Part shown: positions 33,556 to 42,334 of the stretch, piece by piece
Layout: each line of letters starts with the position of its first letter
How positions within the stretch are numbered: the first letter of the stretch is position 1
Source: Erythrobacter sp.
Lineage (GTDB): Bacteria; Pseudomonadota; Alphaproteobacteria; Sphingomonadales; Sphingomonadaceae
NCBI GenBank assembly: GCA_024642335.1
Contig: JAHEBH010000005.1
Coordinates: 1 to 64,000, forward strand
Direction: 5' to 3'
DNA length: 64,000 bases
Program-made: the position numbers and the translations under genes
The notes under the pieces: model-generated
What the model was told of the DNA's origin: nothing
Databases searched by the model: none
Seen by the model: the letters and a program-made list of their open reading frames with translations, nothing else

Positions 33556-34992
33556 CTATACCCGCCGGATCACCAGGTTCCTGATCTCGGTCATGTCTTC
33601 CATGGCAAAGCGGATGCCTTCTCGGCCAAGACCGGAATCCTTCACCCCGCCATAGGGCATGTTGTCGACGCGGTAGGAAGAGACATCGTTCACCACCACG
33701 CCGCCGACATCAAGCACGTCCCAGGCTTCCAGCACCTTGTGGATGTCGCTGGTAAAGATGCCCGCCTGCAGTCCGAACTTTGAATTGTTGACCTCTGCCA
33801 GCGCTTCGTCCCAGTCGGAGAATTTGGAGAGGTTCGCCAGCGGGCCGAATGCCTCCTCGGTCACAGCATCGCAGGACGGGTTCACGCCTTCGAGCAGCGT
33901 TGCCTCCAGCATCGCGCCTTCCAGCCCGCCACCGCAGAGCAGCGTTGCGCCATCGGCGACGGCGGCATCGATCCAGCCCTTGAGGCGGGTGGCCTCCTTC
34001 ACCGAAATCATCGGACCGATGAAGGTGCTGCGGTCCTTGGGATTGCCTGCCTTGAGCGTCCTGGTCTTCGCGACGAGCAGGTCCTTGAAGGCATCATATA
34101 TCTCCTCGTGGATGATGATGCGCTGCACGCCAATGCAGCTCTGGCCGCTCTGGTAGAAGGCGCCGAAGATGATGCGATCAACCGCGTGGGCGAGGTCGGC
34201 ATACTTGTCCACGATCACCGCTGCATTGCCGCCCAGTTCCAGCACCACGGGCTTCTTGCCCGCCTTGGCCTTGAGCGCCCAGCCAACGGCGGGCGAACCG
34301 GTGAAGCTGAGCAGCTTCAGCCGCTCGTCAGTGGTGAACAAATCCGCCCCGTCACGGCTGGCTGGCAGGATGGAAAAGGCGCCTTCAGGCAGCACATCAC
34401 ATTCCGACAGCACCTCGCCCATAATGATCGCGCCGAGCGGCGTCATGCTGGCGGGCTTCATCACGAAGGGGCAGCCCACCGCGATGGCAGGCGCAATCTT
34501 GTGCGCAGCCAGGTTGAGCGGGAAGTTGAAGGGCGAGATAAAGCTGCACGGCCCAATCGGCACCCGCTTCCACATGCCCATATAGCCTTTGGCGCGCGGG
34601 GAAATGTCGAGCGGCTGGACTTCACCGTAATTGCGTGTCGCCTCCTCTGCAGCGATGCCAAAGGTATCGATCAGGCGGCCAACCTCGCCTTCGGCATCGT
34701 TGATCGGCTTGCCTGCCTCCACGCACAGCGCATAGGCCAGTTCGTCGAATCGCTCCTTGAAACGAGCGACGCAGTGATTGAGCACATCGCGCTTTTCATA
34801 GCTCGCCAGCCGCGCCATTGGTTCTGCCGCACGGGTCGCACCGGCAATTGCCTCCTCGATCACATCGGGCGTGGCCAGCGCAGTGCGGAAGGCGACTTCG
34901 CCAGTATATTTGTCCGTCACCTCGAGGTCGGCATTGGGCTGCGCGGCCTTGTTGTTGAGGTAGAGCGGATAGGTGTCCTTGAGAGCGACCAT
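33556..34992 (-). CDS. NAD(P)-dependent aldehyde dehydrogenase
   Basis: 478 residues. The catalytic cysteine is in GQSCIGVQR and the general base in VLELGGNAAV; FISPFNFPLNLAAHKIAPA and LSFTGSPAVGWALKAKAG match cofactor-binding segments of the ALDH superfamily. It oxidises an aldehyde to the acid; substrate unknown. The start at 34992 shares one base with the stop of the acetolactate-synthase-like gene (TGATG), so the two are coupled. An upstream in-frame start (35097) would lie inside that gene. Confidence 0.94.
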   Translation of the reverse strand: MVALKDTYPLYLNNKAAQPNADLEVTDKYTGEVAFRTALATPDVIEEAIAGATRAAEPMARLASYEKRDVLNHCVARFKERFDELAYALCVEAGKPINDAEGEVGRLIDTFGIAAEEATRNYGEVQPLDISPRAKGYMGMWKRVPIGPCSFISPFNFPLNLAAHKIAPAIAVGCPFVMKPASMTPLGAIIMGEVLSECDVLPEGAFSILPASRDGADLFTTDERLKLLSFTGSPAVGWALKAKAGKKPVVLELGGNAAVIVDKYADLAHAVDRIIFGAFYQSGQSCIGVQRIIIHEEIYDAFKDLLVAKTRTLKAGNPKDRSTFIGPMISVKEATRLKGWIDAAVADGATLLCGGGLEGAMLEATLLEGVNPSCDAVTEEAFGPLANLSKFSDWDEALAEVNNSKFGLQAGIFTSDIHKVLEAWDVLDVGGVVVNDVSSYRVDNMPYGGVKDSGLGREGIRFAMEDMTEIRNLVIRRV

Positions 34993-36653
34993 CACAGCTC
35001 CTTCGACAGCTTCTTGATGTCGATGTTCAATATCTGGTCGTTCTCCGCGTAATCGACCGGACAATCGATCAAGTGCACGCCCGGCGTATCGCGGCAATAG
35101 GCGAGCGTTTCGCGCAGGTGCTCGCTGCTTTCTACGCGATGCCCCTGTGCGCCGAAGCTCTCGGCAAAGACCACGAAATCGGGGTTGCCATAGGTCAGGC
35201 CCCAGTCCTTGAAGCCCATATTGGCCTGCTTCCAGCGGATCATGCCATAGGCATCGTCGCGCAGGATAAGCACGGTCAGGTTGAGGCCGAGGCGCACCGC
35301 GGTCTCCATCTCCTGGTCGTTCATCATGAAGCCGCCATCGCCGCAGATCGCCATCACCTTGCGATCAGGATAGAGCATGGCGCTCATCATGGCAGAAGGC
35401 AGGCCCGCCCCCATGGTCGCCAGCGCATTGTCGAGCAGCACTGTGTTGGGAAGATACGCCTCATAGCCGCGCGCGAACCAGATCTTGTAGACGCCATTGT
35501 CGAGGCAGATGATCCCGTCGTGCGGCATGCAATCGCGCACCTGCTGCACAAGATGCGGCGGGAAGATCGGGAAGCGCGTGTCGCCCGCCAGAGCGCTGGT
35601 ATGCTCCACCTCCGCCTTGCGATAGGCGAGCATGTGGTCAAAGTTCCAACTGCGGTTGGGCGTGATGTCTTCCTTCATTTGCCAGATGGCATTGGCGATA
35701 TCACCGATCACCTCGATTTGCGGGAAGTAGACAGGATCCACTTCCGCCGTGCGGCTGGACACGTGGATGACCTTTGGCCCGCCGGGCTTCATGAAGAATG
35801 GCGGCTTCTCAATCACGTCATGCCCGACATTGATGATGCAGTCCGAATCCTCCACCGCGCGGTGGACAAAATCGCCCGCTGACAATGCCGCGCAGCCGAG
35901 GAAGAGCGGGTGGCGTTCATCGATCACACCCTTGCCCATCTGTGTGGTGAGGAAGGGGATGCCCGTCTTCTCGACGAATTGCAGCAGCATGCGCCCGGTC
36001 ATCTTGCGATTGGCCCCGGCACCGATCACAAGGATTGGCGCCTTGGCTTTCTCGATAGCCTGCACCGCCTGCCGCACTGCCTTGGGTTCGGCGGAAGGAC
36101 GGCGCGCGACCGAGCGCGGGATCGGCTTTGCATCGGTGTGTTCGTCGGCAATGTCCTCGGGCAGTTCAAGATGCACCGCGCCGGGTTTCTCCTCCTCCGC
36201 CAGGCGATAGGCTTCGCGCACGCGGCTGGGGATGTTGTCACCCGCTGCCAGCTGGTGCGTATATTTGGTGATCGGATCCATCATCGCGACCACGTCGAGG
36301 ATCTGGAAACGGCCCTGCTTGCTCTTCTTGATCGGCTTCTGGCCGGTGATCATCATCATCGGCATGCCGCCCAGCTGGGCATAGGCCGCAGCCGTCACTA
36401 AGTTGGTCGCGCCTGGGCCGAGTGTGGCAATGCAGACACCGGTCTTGCCTGTGTGGCGACCATAGGTGGCGGCCATGAAACCCGCGCCCTGCTCATGCCT
36501 GGTGAGGATTAGCCTGATCTTGTCCGAACGGGAAAGGGAATCGAGAAAATCGAGATTTTCCTCTCCCGGAACGCCAAAGATATACTCGCAACCCTCTTCT
36601 TCCAGACACTGGATGAAAAGATCCGATGCTTTCTGTTTGCCGTTTTCCGCCAT
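34992..36653 (-). CDS. Acetolactate synthase large subunit-like ThDP enzyme
   Basis: 553 residues of the thiamin-diphosphate family. The catalytic Glu lies in RHEQGAGFMAATYGR, and the ThDP/Mg site is GDGGFMMNDQEM plus RDDAYGMIRW, where Asp stands at the second-ligand position, as in the catabolic acetolactate synthase branch. KQANMGFKDWGL is typical of that branch. No regulatory small subunit gene (ilvH-type) follows, so it is not obviously the biosynthetic isozyme. It is coupled to the aldehyde dehydrogenase gene. ATG 36653 is chosen because the longer frame adds 47 residues that match no family. Confidence 0.9.
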   Translation of the reverse strand: MAENGKQKASDLFIQCLEEEGCEYIFGVPGEENLDFLDSLSRSDKIRLILTRHEQGAGFMAATYGRHTGKTGVCIATLGPGATNLVTAAAYAQLGGMPMMMITGQKPIKKSKQGRFQILDVVAMMDPITKYTHQLAAGDNIPSRVREAYRLAEEEKPGAVHLELPEDIADEHTDAKPIPRSVARRPSAEPKAVRQAVQAIEKAKAPILVIGAGANRKMTGRMLLQFVEKTGIPFLTTQMGKGVIDERHPLFLGCAALSAGDFVHRAVEDSDCIINVGHDVIEKPPFFMKPGGPKVIHVSSRTAEVDPVYFPQIEVIGDIANAIWQMKEDITPNRSWNFDHMLAYRKAEVEHTSALAGDTRFPIFPPHLVQQVRDCMPHDGIICLDNGVYKIWFARGYEAYLPNTVLLDNALATMGAGLPSAMMSAMLYPDRKVMAICGDGGFMMNDQEMETAVRLGLNLTVLILRDDAYGMIRWKQANMGFKDWGLTYGNPDFVVFAESFGAQGHRVESSEHLRETLAYCRDTPGVHLIDCPVDYAENDQILNIDIKKLSKEL

Positions 36654-36730
36654 GTTCCGTGATCCCCCCAATGGGCTTGCCAAACCAAGCCTCTGGGAAG
36701 CGTAACAGAGGTTGAAACGGGAGTCAGTCG

Positions 36731-37672
36731 CTAATAGCCCAATGCCAGATCGACCTGCGAGACCATAGGTTCGCCGCGCAGAAAGTGCCCACAATTCTCG
36801 ATGAAGCGCTGCGCCGCCACCTTGCGGTTGGCCTCAGTCGGCAGGCCGGCCATGTGCATGGTGATGTGGCAGTTGGGCGTGTCCCACAACGGGTGCTCGG
36901 GCGGCAGGGGCTCAGGATCGGTCAGGTCGAGGATGGCCCCGCCCAGCCTGCCACGAAGCAGCGCCGCCATCAGCGCATCCTGGTCCACAATATCGGCGCG
37001 CGCGACATTCACCAGCACGGCGTCCTGCTTCATCGCGGCGATCACATCAGCATCGATCATGCCGCACGTCTCTGGCGTACCGGGCATGGCGAGCACCACC
37101 CAGTCGAATTCGCCGATCCGGCTGCGCCATTCCTCGGGGCCGAGAGCGCCCTCGCCCCCGCTGCGGCGCACGGGAGTAACCTCGGCGCGGAAACTGGAGA
37201 GCATGCGCCCCACCGCCTGTCCGATTTCGCCATAACCCATGATCAACACCTTGCTGCCGGCCAGCTCACGCTTGCCTTCCACGCTGGGTGCCAGCCACTC
37301 GTGCCGGTCCGCGGCGCGCACGATATCGGCATGGCCGCGCGCAAAGGCGAGCATGGCCATCAGGGCAAATTCGGCCACCGCATTGGAAGTGAAACCTGAT
37401 CCATTGGTCAACTGGACGCCACGCGATCGCAGGTCAGCCAAGGGCATCCAGTCAACTCCCGCGAATATGGTGTTCAGCCATTCGAGATTGGTGGACCGAC
37501 GGATGGATTCGAGCGGGGCTGACTTGTCGAACATGTCGAACCAGCCGATTTCCGCCTGCGGCGCGAGCTCGACCATCTGCTCGCCAGTTTCCCACCACAA
37601 CGCTTCGATCCCGTCGGGAAGCTGCCCTTCCAGCAAAGGCCGGATAACGGCGGGAAGGACGGCAATGGTCAC
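36731..37672 (-). CDS. D-2-hydroxyacid dehydrogenase family protein
   Basis: About 313 residues. The NAD-binding Rossmann motif is LIMGYGEIGQAVGRML, with the catalytic arginine in VNVARADIV, a glutamate near PEPLPPEHPLW and the histidine in CHITMHMAG. It reduces or oxidises a 2-hydroxyacid; substrate unknown. GTG 37672 is preferred because it gives a TIAVLPAVI start like related proteins and overlaps the cysS stop as GTGA. ATG 37681 is an alternative. It is followed 77 bases later by the acetolactate-synthase-like gene. Confidence 0.9.
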   Translation of the reverse strand: MTIAVLPAVIRPLLEGQLPDGIEALWWETGEQMVELAPQAEIGWFDMFDKSAPLESIRRSTNLEWLNTIFAGVDWMPLADLRSRGVQLTNGSGFTSNAVAEFALMAMLAFARGHADIVRAADRHEWLAPSVEGKRELAGSKVLIMGYGEIGQAVGRMLSSFRAEVTPVRRSGGEGALGPEEWRSRIGEFDWVVLAMPGTPETCGMIDADVIAAMKQDAVLVNVARADIVDQDALMAALLRGRLGGAILDLTDPEPLPPEHPLWDTPNCHITMHMAGLPTEANRKVAAQRFIENCGHFLRGEPMVSQVDLALGY

Positions 37673-39156
37673 AACTGCCATTCCCAACCCAGCGGGTCGC
37701 CATCCATCACTTCGACACCCTTGGCGGATAATTCATCGCGCAGGGCATCGGAGGTGGCGAAATCCTTCGCCGCACGCGCTTCCTTGCGGCGAGCCATGAT
37801 GTCCTCGATCTCCGCTTCCGAAGTTGCCACACCCTTGGGCCGGATGCGCAGCTCCGCACGGTCCAGCGTCATGACGCCAAGGCCAAGCACGGCATCCATC
37901 GCGGCGAGAACCTGCAACTTATGCACCGGGTCCATCTTCTTCATGCCCAGCACTTCCTCGAACACGGTGAGGGCCTGGGGCGAGCCCAAATCGTCTGAAA
38001 TCGCCTCATCAAAGCGCGCGAGGAACGGCAGCAGCGCGCCGCCAATCCGGTCATGCGCTTCGCCCAACGTCCAGCCACCCTCCGGCTCCTTCGGCAGCGC
38101 ATCCGCTCGCGCCTTTGTGTTCGCCACGCCCATCAGGATGCGCTTGAGCCGCGTCAGCGAGGCCTCAAGGCCTTCCCAGCTGAATTCCAGCTCGCTGCGG
38201 TAATGGGCCTGCAGGCACATCAAGCGGTAGGCGAGCGGGTGGTAGCCCTTGTCCATCAGCAACTGCAGCCGCAGGAATTCGCCCGCACTCTTGCTCATCT
38301 TGCCGCTGCGCTCGACGAGGAAATTGTTGTGCATCCAGATGCGCGCGCCGCTGTTCGCCGCCTCGCCAAGTGAGCCACAGCCGCAAAAAGCCTGGTTCTG
38401 CGCGATCTCGTTCGGGTGGTGGATTTCGCGGTGGTCGATCCCGCCAGTATGGATATCGAAGGGAAAGCCGAGCAGCTTGCCGCTCATCACGCTGCATTCG
38501 AGATGCCAGCCGGGAGCGCCCTTGCCCCACGGCGAATCCCATTCCATCTGCCGCTTCTCGCCCCGGGGAGTCTTGCGCCAGATGGCGAAGTCGGCAGCAT
38601 TGCGCTTGCCTTCGACCGTGTCGATGCGGCCTTCACCCTCTTCAGTCACCGCACGGGCGAGCCGCCCGTAATCCTCGACGGTAGAGACATCGAAATAGAG
38701 GCCGCTCTCGAGCTCGTAGCAATGCTTGTCCGCAATGCTCTCAGCGAATTCCAGCATCTCGTCGATATAGTCCGTGGCGACAGACCAATGCGCCGGCTGG
38801 CGAATGTTGAGCGCCTTCACATCGGCCCAATAGGCCTCAGTATAATGCTTCGCGATGTCCCAGATGGACTGCGCGCGTTCCGCAGCCATCTTCTCCATCT
38901 TGTCCTCGCCCGCATCGGCATCGTCCGTCAGGTGCCCGACATCGGTGATGTTGATGACATGGGTGAGCTTGTAGCCCTTCCAGCTCAGCGTGCGGCCCAA
39001 CAGGTCGGCAAACACATAGGCGCGCATGTTGCCGATGTGCGGATAGTTATAGACCGTCGGCCCGCAGGTATAAACGCGCGCCTCACGCGCGTGGACGGGC
39101 TGGAAGTCCTCCAGCTTGCGGGTCAGCGAATTGAACAGGTGCAGCGGCGTGGTCAT
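37669..39156 (-). CDS. cysS: Cysteinyl-tRNA synthetase
   Basis: CysRS charges tRNA-Cys. The 495 residues include the zinc/HIGH segment YTCGPTVYNYPHIGNMRAY, GAPGWHLECSVM, HNFLVE and the KMSKSAG loop. Length and motifs are normal. The stop overlaps the next gene (D-2-hydroxyacid dehydrogenase) by 4 bases, an unusual coupling for a tRNA synthetase. The upstream DUF2939 gene ends 45 bases before the start. Confidence 0.98.
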   Translation of the reverse strand: MTTPLHLFNSLTRKLEDFQPVHAREARVYTCGPTVYNYPHIGNMRAYVFADLLGRTLSWKGYKLTHVINITDVGHLTDDADAGEDKMEKMAAERAQSIWDIAKHYTEAYWADVKALNIRQPAHWSVATDYIDEMLEFAESIADKHCYELESGLYFDVSTVEDYGRLARAVTEEGEGRIDTVEGKRNAADFAIWRKTPRGEKRQMEWDSPWGKGAPGWHLECSVMSGKLLGFPFDIHTGGIDHREIHHPNEIAQNQAFCGCGSLGEAANSGARIWMHNNFLVERSGKMSKSAGEFLRLQLLMDKGYHPLAYRLMCLQAHYRSELEFSWEGLEASLTRLKRILMGVANTKARADALPKEPEGGWTLGEAHDRIGGALLPFLARFDEAISDDLGSPQALTVFEEVLGMKKMDPVHKLQVLAAMDAVLGLGVMTLDRAELRIRPKGVATSEAEIEDIMARRKEARAAKDFATSDALRDELSAKGVEVMDGDPLGWEWQL

Positions 39157-39201
39157 GGGTTGGCGCTTTGGCGGGATTTGGCCTTGGTGGTCAAGCGCTG
39201 G

Positions 39202-39708
39202 CTATCCCCACTCCGGCAATTGCACCCCGACAAGGTCCCAGCCAAGCCCGTCACGCTCGAACTGCATCACCGGCCCCGGGCTTCCGTCGTCATAGGTTGA
39301 GACGCCGCGAAAACTGCCAAGACCACCGCGCTCGACATCCCAGGTGAGCTTCTGCCCGCGCGAACCTTGCGGAACCATTTGCGCGGTGAAACCGCCAATG
39401 GTGACCACATTGGCAAGGCCTTGCGGTGTCAGGGCAACATCCACAGCGCTTTCTGCAAGTTCGCCTACAATAGCGCCGCCGATCTGCGTCAACAGACCGC
39501 CATCCTGCGTCCGCGCATCTATCGCCTCGCGCATCTGCGCCTGCGTGCCTTCGCGGAGCTGTTCGAAATCGATGCGCTCGTCCAGCTCCTCCAGATCGCG
39601 CTCCTTCGCCGCTTCGACGATCCCGTTCATCGCCAACCATGGCGAGGCGAGATACCAGCCGCCGAAAAGGGCCAAAGCGAACAGGATCAGTGAGAGGACC
39701 TTCTTCAT
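39202..39708 (-). CDS. DUF2939 domain protein
   Basis: 168 residues. ATG 39708 opens a single N-terminal membrane anchor or signal (MKKVLSLILFALALFGGWYLA), then a soluble domain with WLAMNGIVEAAKERDLEELDERIDFEQLREGTQAQ, which fits DUF2939. No catalytic residues are recognisable, and function is unknown. It is transcribed towards cysS and may lead the cysS-D2HADH-ALS-ALDH run. Confidence 0.85.
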   Translation of the reverse strand: MKKVLSLILFALALFGGWYLASPWLAMNGIVEAAKERDLEELDERIDFEQLREGTQAQMREAIDARTQDGGLLTQIGGAIVGELAESAVDVALTPQGLANVVTIGGFTAQMVPQGSRGQKLTWDVERGGLGSFRGVSTYDDGSPGPVMQFERDGLGWDLVGVQLPEWG

Positions 39709-39773
39709 ATGACTTTTCTTGCCAAGCGCCGCGCTTGTGGGCAAGTCTTGAGCACAAATTGGGGGTTGAAGGC

Positions 39774-40373
39774 ATGTCGGACGAGGTAGCAAAGCCAGCC
39801 AAGCCGCTGACGCAAATTTTTCATCGTGAGCGGGTCGAGTATTGGGCACTGGTAGCAGAGATTGTTGCGGCGTTTGCTGTCGTGCTTTCGCTGGTTTTCG
39901 TTGGCTTGCAAGTTCGAGCCAGCAATTTCATTTCGGCTCGTGAGGAACTCAATTCTTCGCTTGAGCAATCCTCGAGCGTTCGTCGATCAATTTATCAAGA
40001 CCGTTCTACTGCCCTACTCTTTGTTTCAGGCATGGCTGCACCGCAGGATCTCGACCGGGCTGACAGGCTTAGGTTCAAATACCTTATGGACGAACAGTCT
40101 TGGTCGATTTTCGCGCTTTGGATTCGCCATCAAGAGAGCGAGCCCGATTATCCGCTTAGCGCATTGAACGATCTGGCAGGGTTCATGTGTACTCCGGGCG
40201 GTCTTGCCTACTGGAACAACGCAAGACACGAATTGGACCCGAATTACGCTGCCGCTGTCGAGGAAATGGCTGTGGCGCTCACACTTGCGGACGGAGCACC
40301 CTGTGATCTCTCAACCACGACAGTACCCCTGATGCAAATACCTCACCGGACAGAACTGCCGCCGGTCGAGTAA
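39774..40373 (+). CDS. Hypothetical single-pass membrane protein, lower GC
   Basis: 199 residues. An N-terminal region precedes one membrane helix (LVAEIVAAFAVVLSLVFVGLQV), followed by a soluble domain with SAREELNSSLEQSSSVRR and a cysteine-containing C-terminal stretch. I do not recognise the family. Codon use looks distinctly lower in GC than the neighbours (by eye about 50-55 % against about 63 %), suggesting recent acquisition. GGGGG lies about 8 bases before ATG 39774. The stop directly abuts the convergent cobT stop with no gap. Confidence 0.75.
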   Translation: MSDEVAKPAKPLTQIFHRERVEYWALVAEIVAAFAVVLSLVFVGLQVRASNFISAREELNSSLEQSSSVRRSIYQDRSTALLFVSGMAAPQDLDRADRLRFKYLMDEQSWSIFALWIRHQESEPDYPLSALNDLAGFMCTPGGLAYWNNARHELDPNYAAAVEEMAVALTLADGAPCDLSTTTVPLMQIPHRTELPPVE

Positions 40374-42194
40374 TCACTCCACCTCGAATAGATCCGCCAG
40401 CTGCTCGATAATGGTGCCGCCGAGCTGTTCCACATCCATGATCGTCACGGCCTTCTTGTAATAGCGGGTCACGTCATGGCCGATGCCGATGGCGACAAGC
40501 TGGACGGGTGATTGCTTCTCGATCCATTCGATCACCTTGCGCAGATGCGTTTCGAGATAGCCGGCATTGTTCACGCTGAGCGTTGAATCGTCGACCGGTG
40601 CGCCGTCAGAAATCACCATCAGGATGCGGCGGTCTTCGGGGCGGGCGAGCAGGCGGTCATGCGCCCACAGCAGCGCCTCACCGTCGATATTCTCTTTCAG
40701 CAGGCCCTCGCGCATCATCAGGCCGAGATTGCGGCGCGCGCGGCGCATGGGCTCATCCGCCTTCTTGTAGATGATGTGCCGCAGGTCGTTGAGGCGTCCG
40801 GGACTTTGCGGTTTGCCATCGGCCAGCCAACGCTCGCGCGATTGGCCGCCTTTCCAGGCGCGGGTGGTGAAGCCGAGGATTTCCACCTTCACCCCGCAGC
40901 GCTCCAGCGTGCGCGCCATGATATCCGCGCTGATCGCGGCGATGGATATCGGCCGCCCGCGCATACTGCCGGAATTGTCGATCAGCAGGGTAACAACGGT
41001 GTCCTTGAACTCCTGGTCCCGCTCGATCTTGTAGGAGAGCGAATGGCCGGGGCTGACGACCACGCGGGCGAGCCTTGCAGCATCGAGCAGCCCCTCTTCC
41101 TGGTCGAAATCCCAGCTGCGGTTCTGCTGCGCCATCAGGCGCCGCTGGAGGCGGTTGGCAAGGCGCGTGACCACGCCTGCGAGCCCTGCCAGCTGGCTGT
41201 CGAGATAGGCGCGCAGCCGGTCCAGCTCCTCGTAATCGCACAGGTCCTGTGCTTCGACCACTTCGTCAAAAGCTTCGGTGAAGACCTTGTAATCAAAGGT
41301 TTCGGGCAAGTCCGTCCATGGCCGGTTGGGGCGCACGGGCATCATGCCCTCTTCGCCGTCATCGCCCGGCTCTCCCTCGGTCATCTCGGTTTCTTGCTCG
41401 ACCTGCTCGGTCTCGTCGGATTCGCCCTCGGCGTCGCTCTGCTCGCCTGCGATCTGCTGTTGCTGGCTGTCCTGATCGATCTGGTCGTCATCGCCGTCCT
41501 GATCGCTCTGGTCCTCGCCGTCCTCATCCTCGCCGGAATCGTCATCGGCCTCGTCCGGCTCGTCCTGCGTGTGGACCAGCTCGAGGTGGCGCAGCATGTC
41601 GATGCAGAGCGTCTGGAAGGCCTTCTGATCATCCAGCGAGAGCGCAAGGCGCTCGAAATCCTCGCCCGCACTCTCCTCGATCCAGTCGCGCACGAGCTCG
41701 ACGCCCTGGCTGGCGACTTCGGGCACCGGCTGGCCGGTCAGCTTCTCACGCAGCAGCAAGGCCAGCGCCGTCTGCACAGGCACCTCCTCGGCAGTCTCGG
41801 CGCGGGTGATGGGATCGGCGGCAATGCGCACATCCATCGAGGCATCGAGGTTTGCGCGCATGCCGGCGAAATTGTTCGCCCCCAGCGCCTCGTAACGCAC
41901 CATTTCCACCGCGTCGTAACAGGCACGCGCGGCTGGCTCGATCGGCGCGTGGCGCATGTGCAGCGCATCGTTGTGATGGCGCATACGCAGTGCGAAACTG
42001 TCGGCAAAGCCGCGCGCGGTCGCCGCCTGTTCGGGCGGCAGGGCACGGCCCGGCATGGGCACGCGGATATTCTTGCCCTGGACTGTGGGTGTATCCGCCG
42101 TCCAGCCCACCTCCGCCTCAGGCTCATGCCCGATGGCGCGCGCGGCACCGGTCAGTGCGAGCTTGAAGCGATCGAGGGGAGATTCGTTGGCCAT
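40374..42194 (-). CDS. cobT: Cobaltochelatase subunit CobT
   Basis: CobT belongs to the aerobic cobalamin pathway, where CobN, CobS and CobT insert cobalt into hydrogenobyrinic acid a,c-diamide. The 606 residues show a helical N-terminal region, a long acidic tract (about 210-290, rich in Asp, Glu and Gln) and a C-terminal von Willebrand A domain with the MIDAS motif DNSGSMRG (about 404-411). All are hallmarks of CobT. No CobS or CobN gene is adjacent in this window, so the chelatase genes are dispersed, or the protein may act with a CobS elsewhere. Confidence 0.96.
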   Translation of the reverse strand: MANESPLDRFKLALTGAARAIGHEPEAEVGWTADTPTVQGKNIRVPMPGRALPPEQAATARGFADSFALRMRHHNDALHMRHAPIEPAARACYDAVEMVRYEALGANNFAGMRANLDASMDVRIAADPITRAETAEEVPVQTALALLLREKLTGQPVPEVASQGVELVRDWIEESAGEDFERLALSLDDQKAFQTLCIDMLRHLELVHTQDEPDEADDDSGEDEDGEDQSDQDGDDDQIDQDSQQQQIAGEQSDAEGESDETEQVEQETEMTEGEPGDDGEEGMMPVRPNRPWTDLPETFDYKVFTEAFDEVVEAQDLCDYEELDRLRAYLDSQLAGLAGVVTRLANRLQRRLMAQQNRSWDFDQEEGLLDAARLARVVVSPGHSLSYKIERDQEFKDTVVTLLIDNSGSMRGRPISIAAISADIMARTLERCGVKVEILGFTTRAWKGGQSRERWLADGKPQSPGRLNDLRHIIYKKADEPMRRARRNLGLMMREGLLKENIDGEALLWAHDRLLARPEDRRILMVISDGAPVDDSTLSVNNAGYLETHLRKVIEWIEKQSPVQLVAIGIGHDVTRYYKKAVTIMDVEQLGGTIIEQLADLFEVE

Positions 42195-42334
42195 TGCCGC
42201 CCGCTATAAAGCCTCTCCCGGCCAGCGAAACCCCATCATGCCGGGATCACTTGGTCATATTGCGAAGCTGTCATCGATTTTCTGGCGCCGCGCGCTTGCA
42301 GCATCGCACTCTCACCGCCCATATCGGCAGCACG

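Noticed and set aside
33457-33783. Open frame of 108 codons downstream of the 118-residue gene
   Set aside because: It runs antisense into the aldehyde dehydrogenase gene, and its product is a shadow with no family resemblance.
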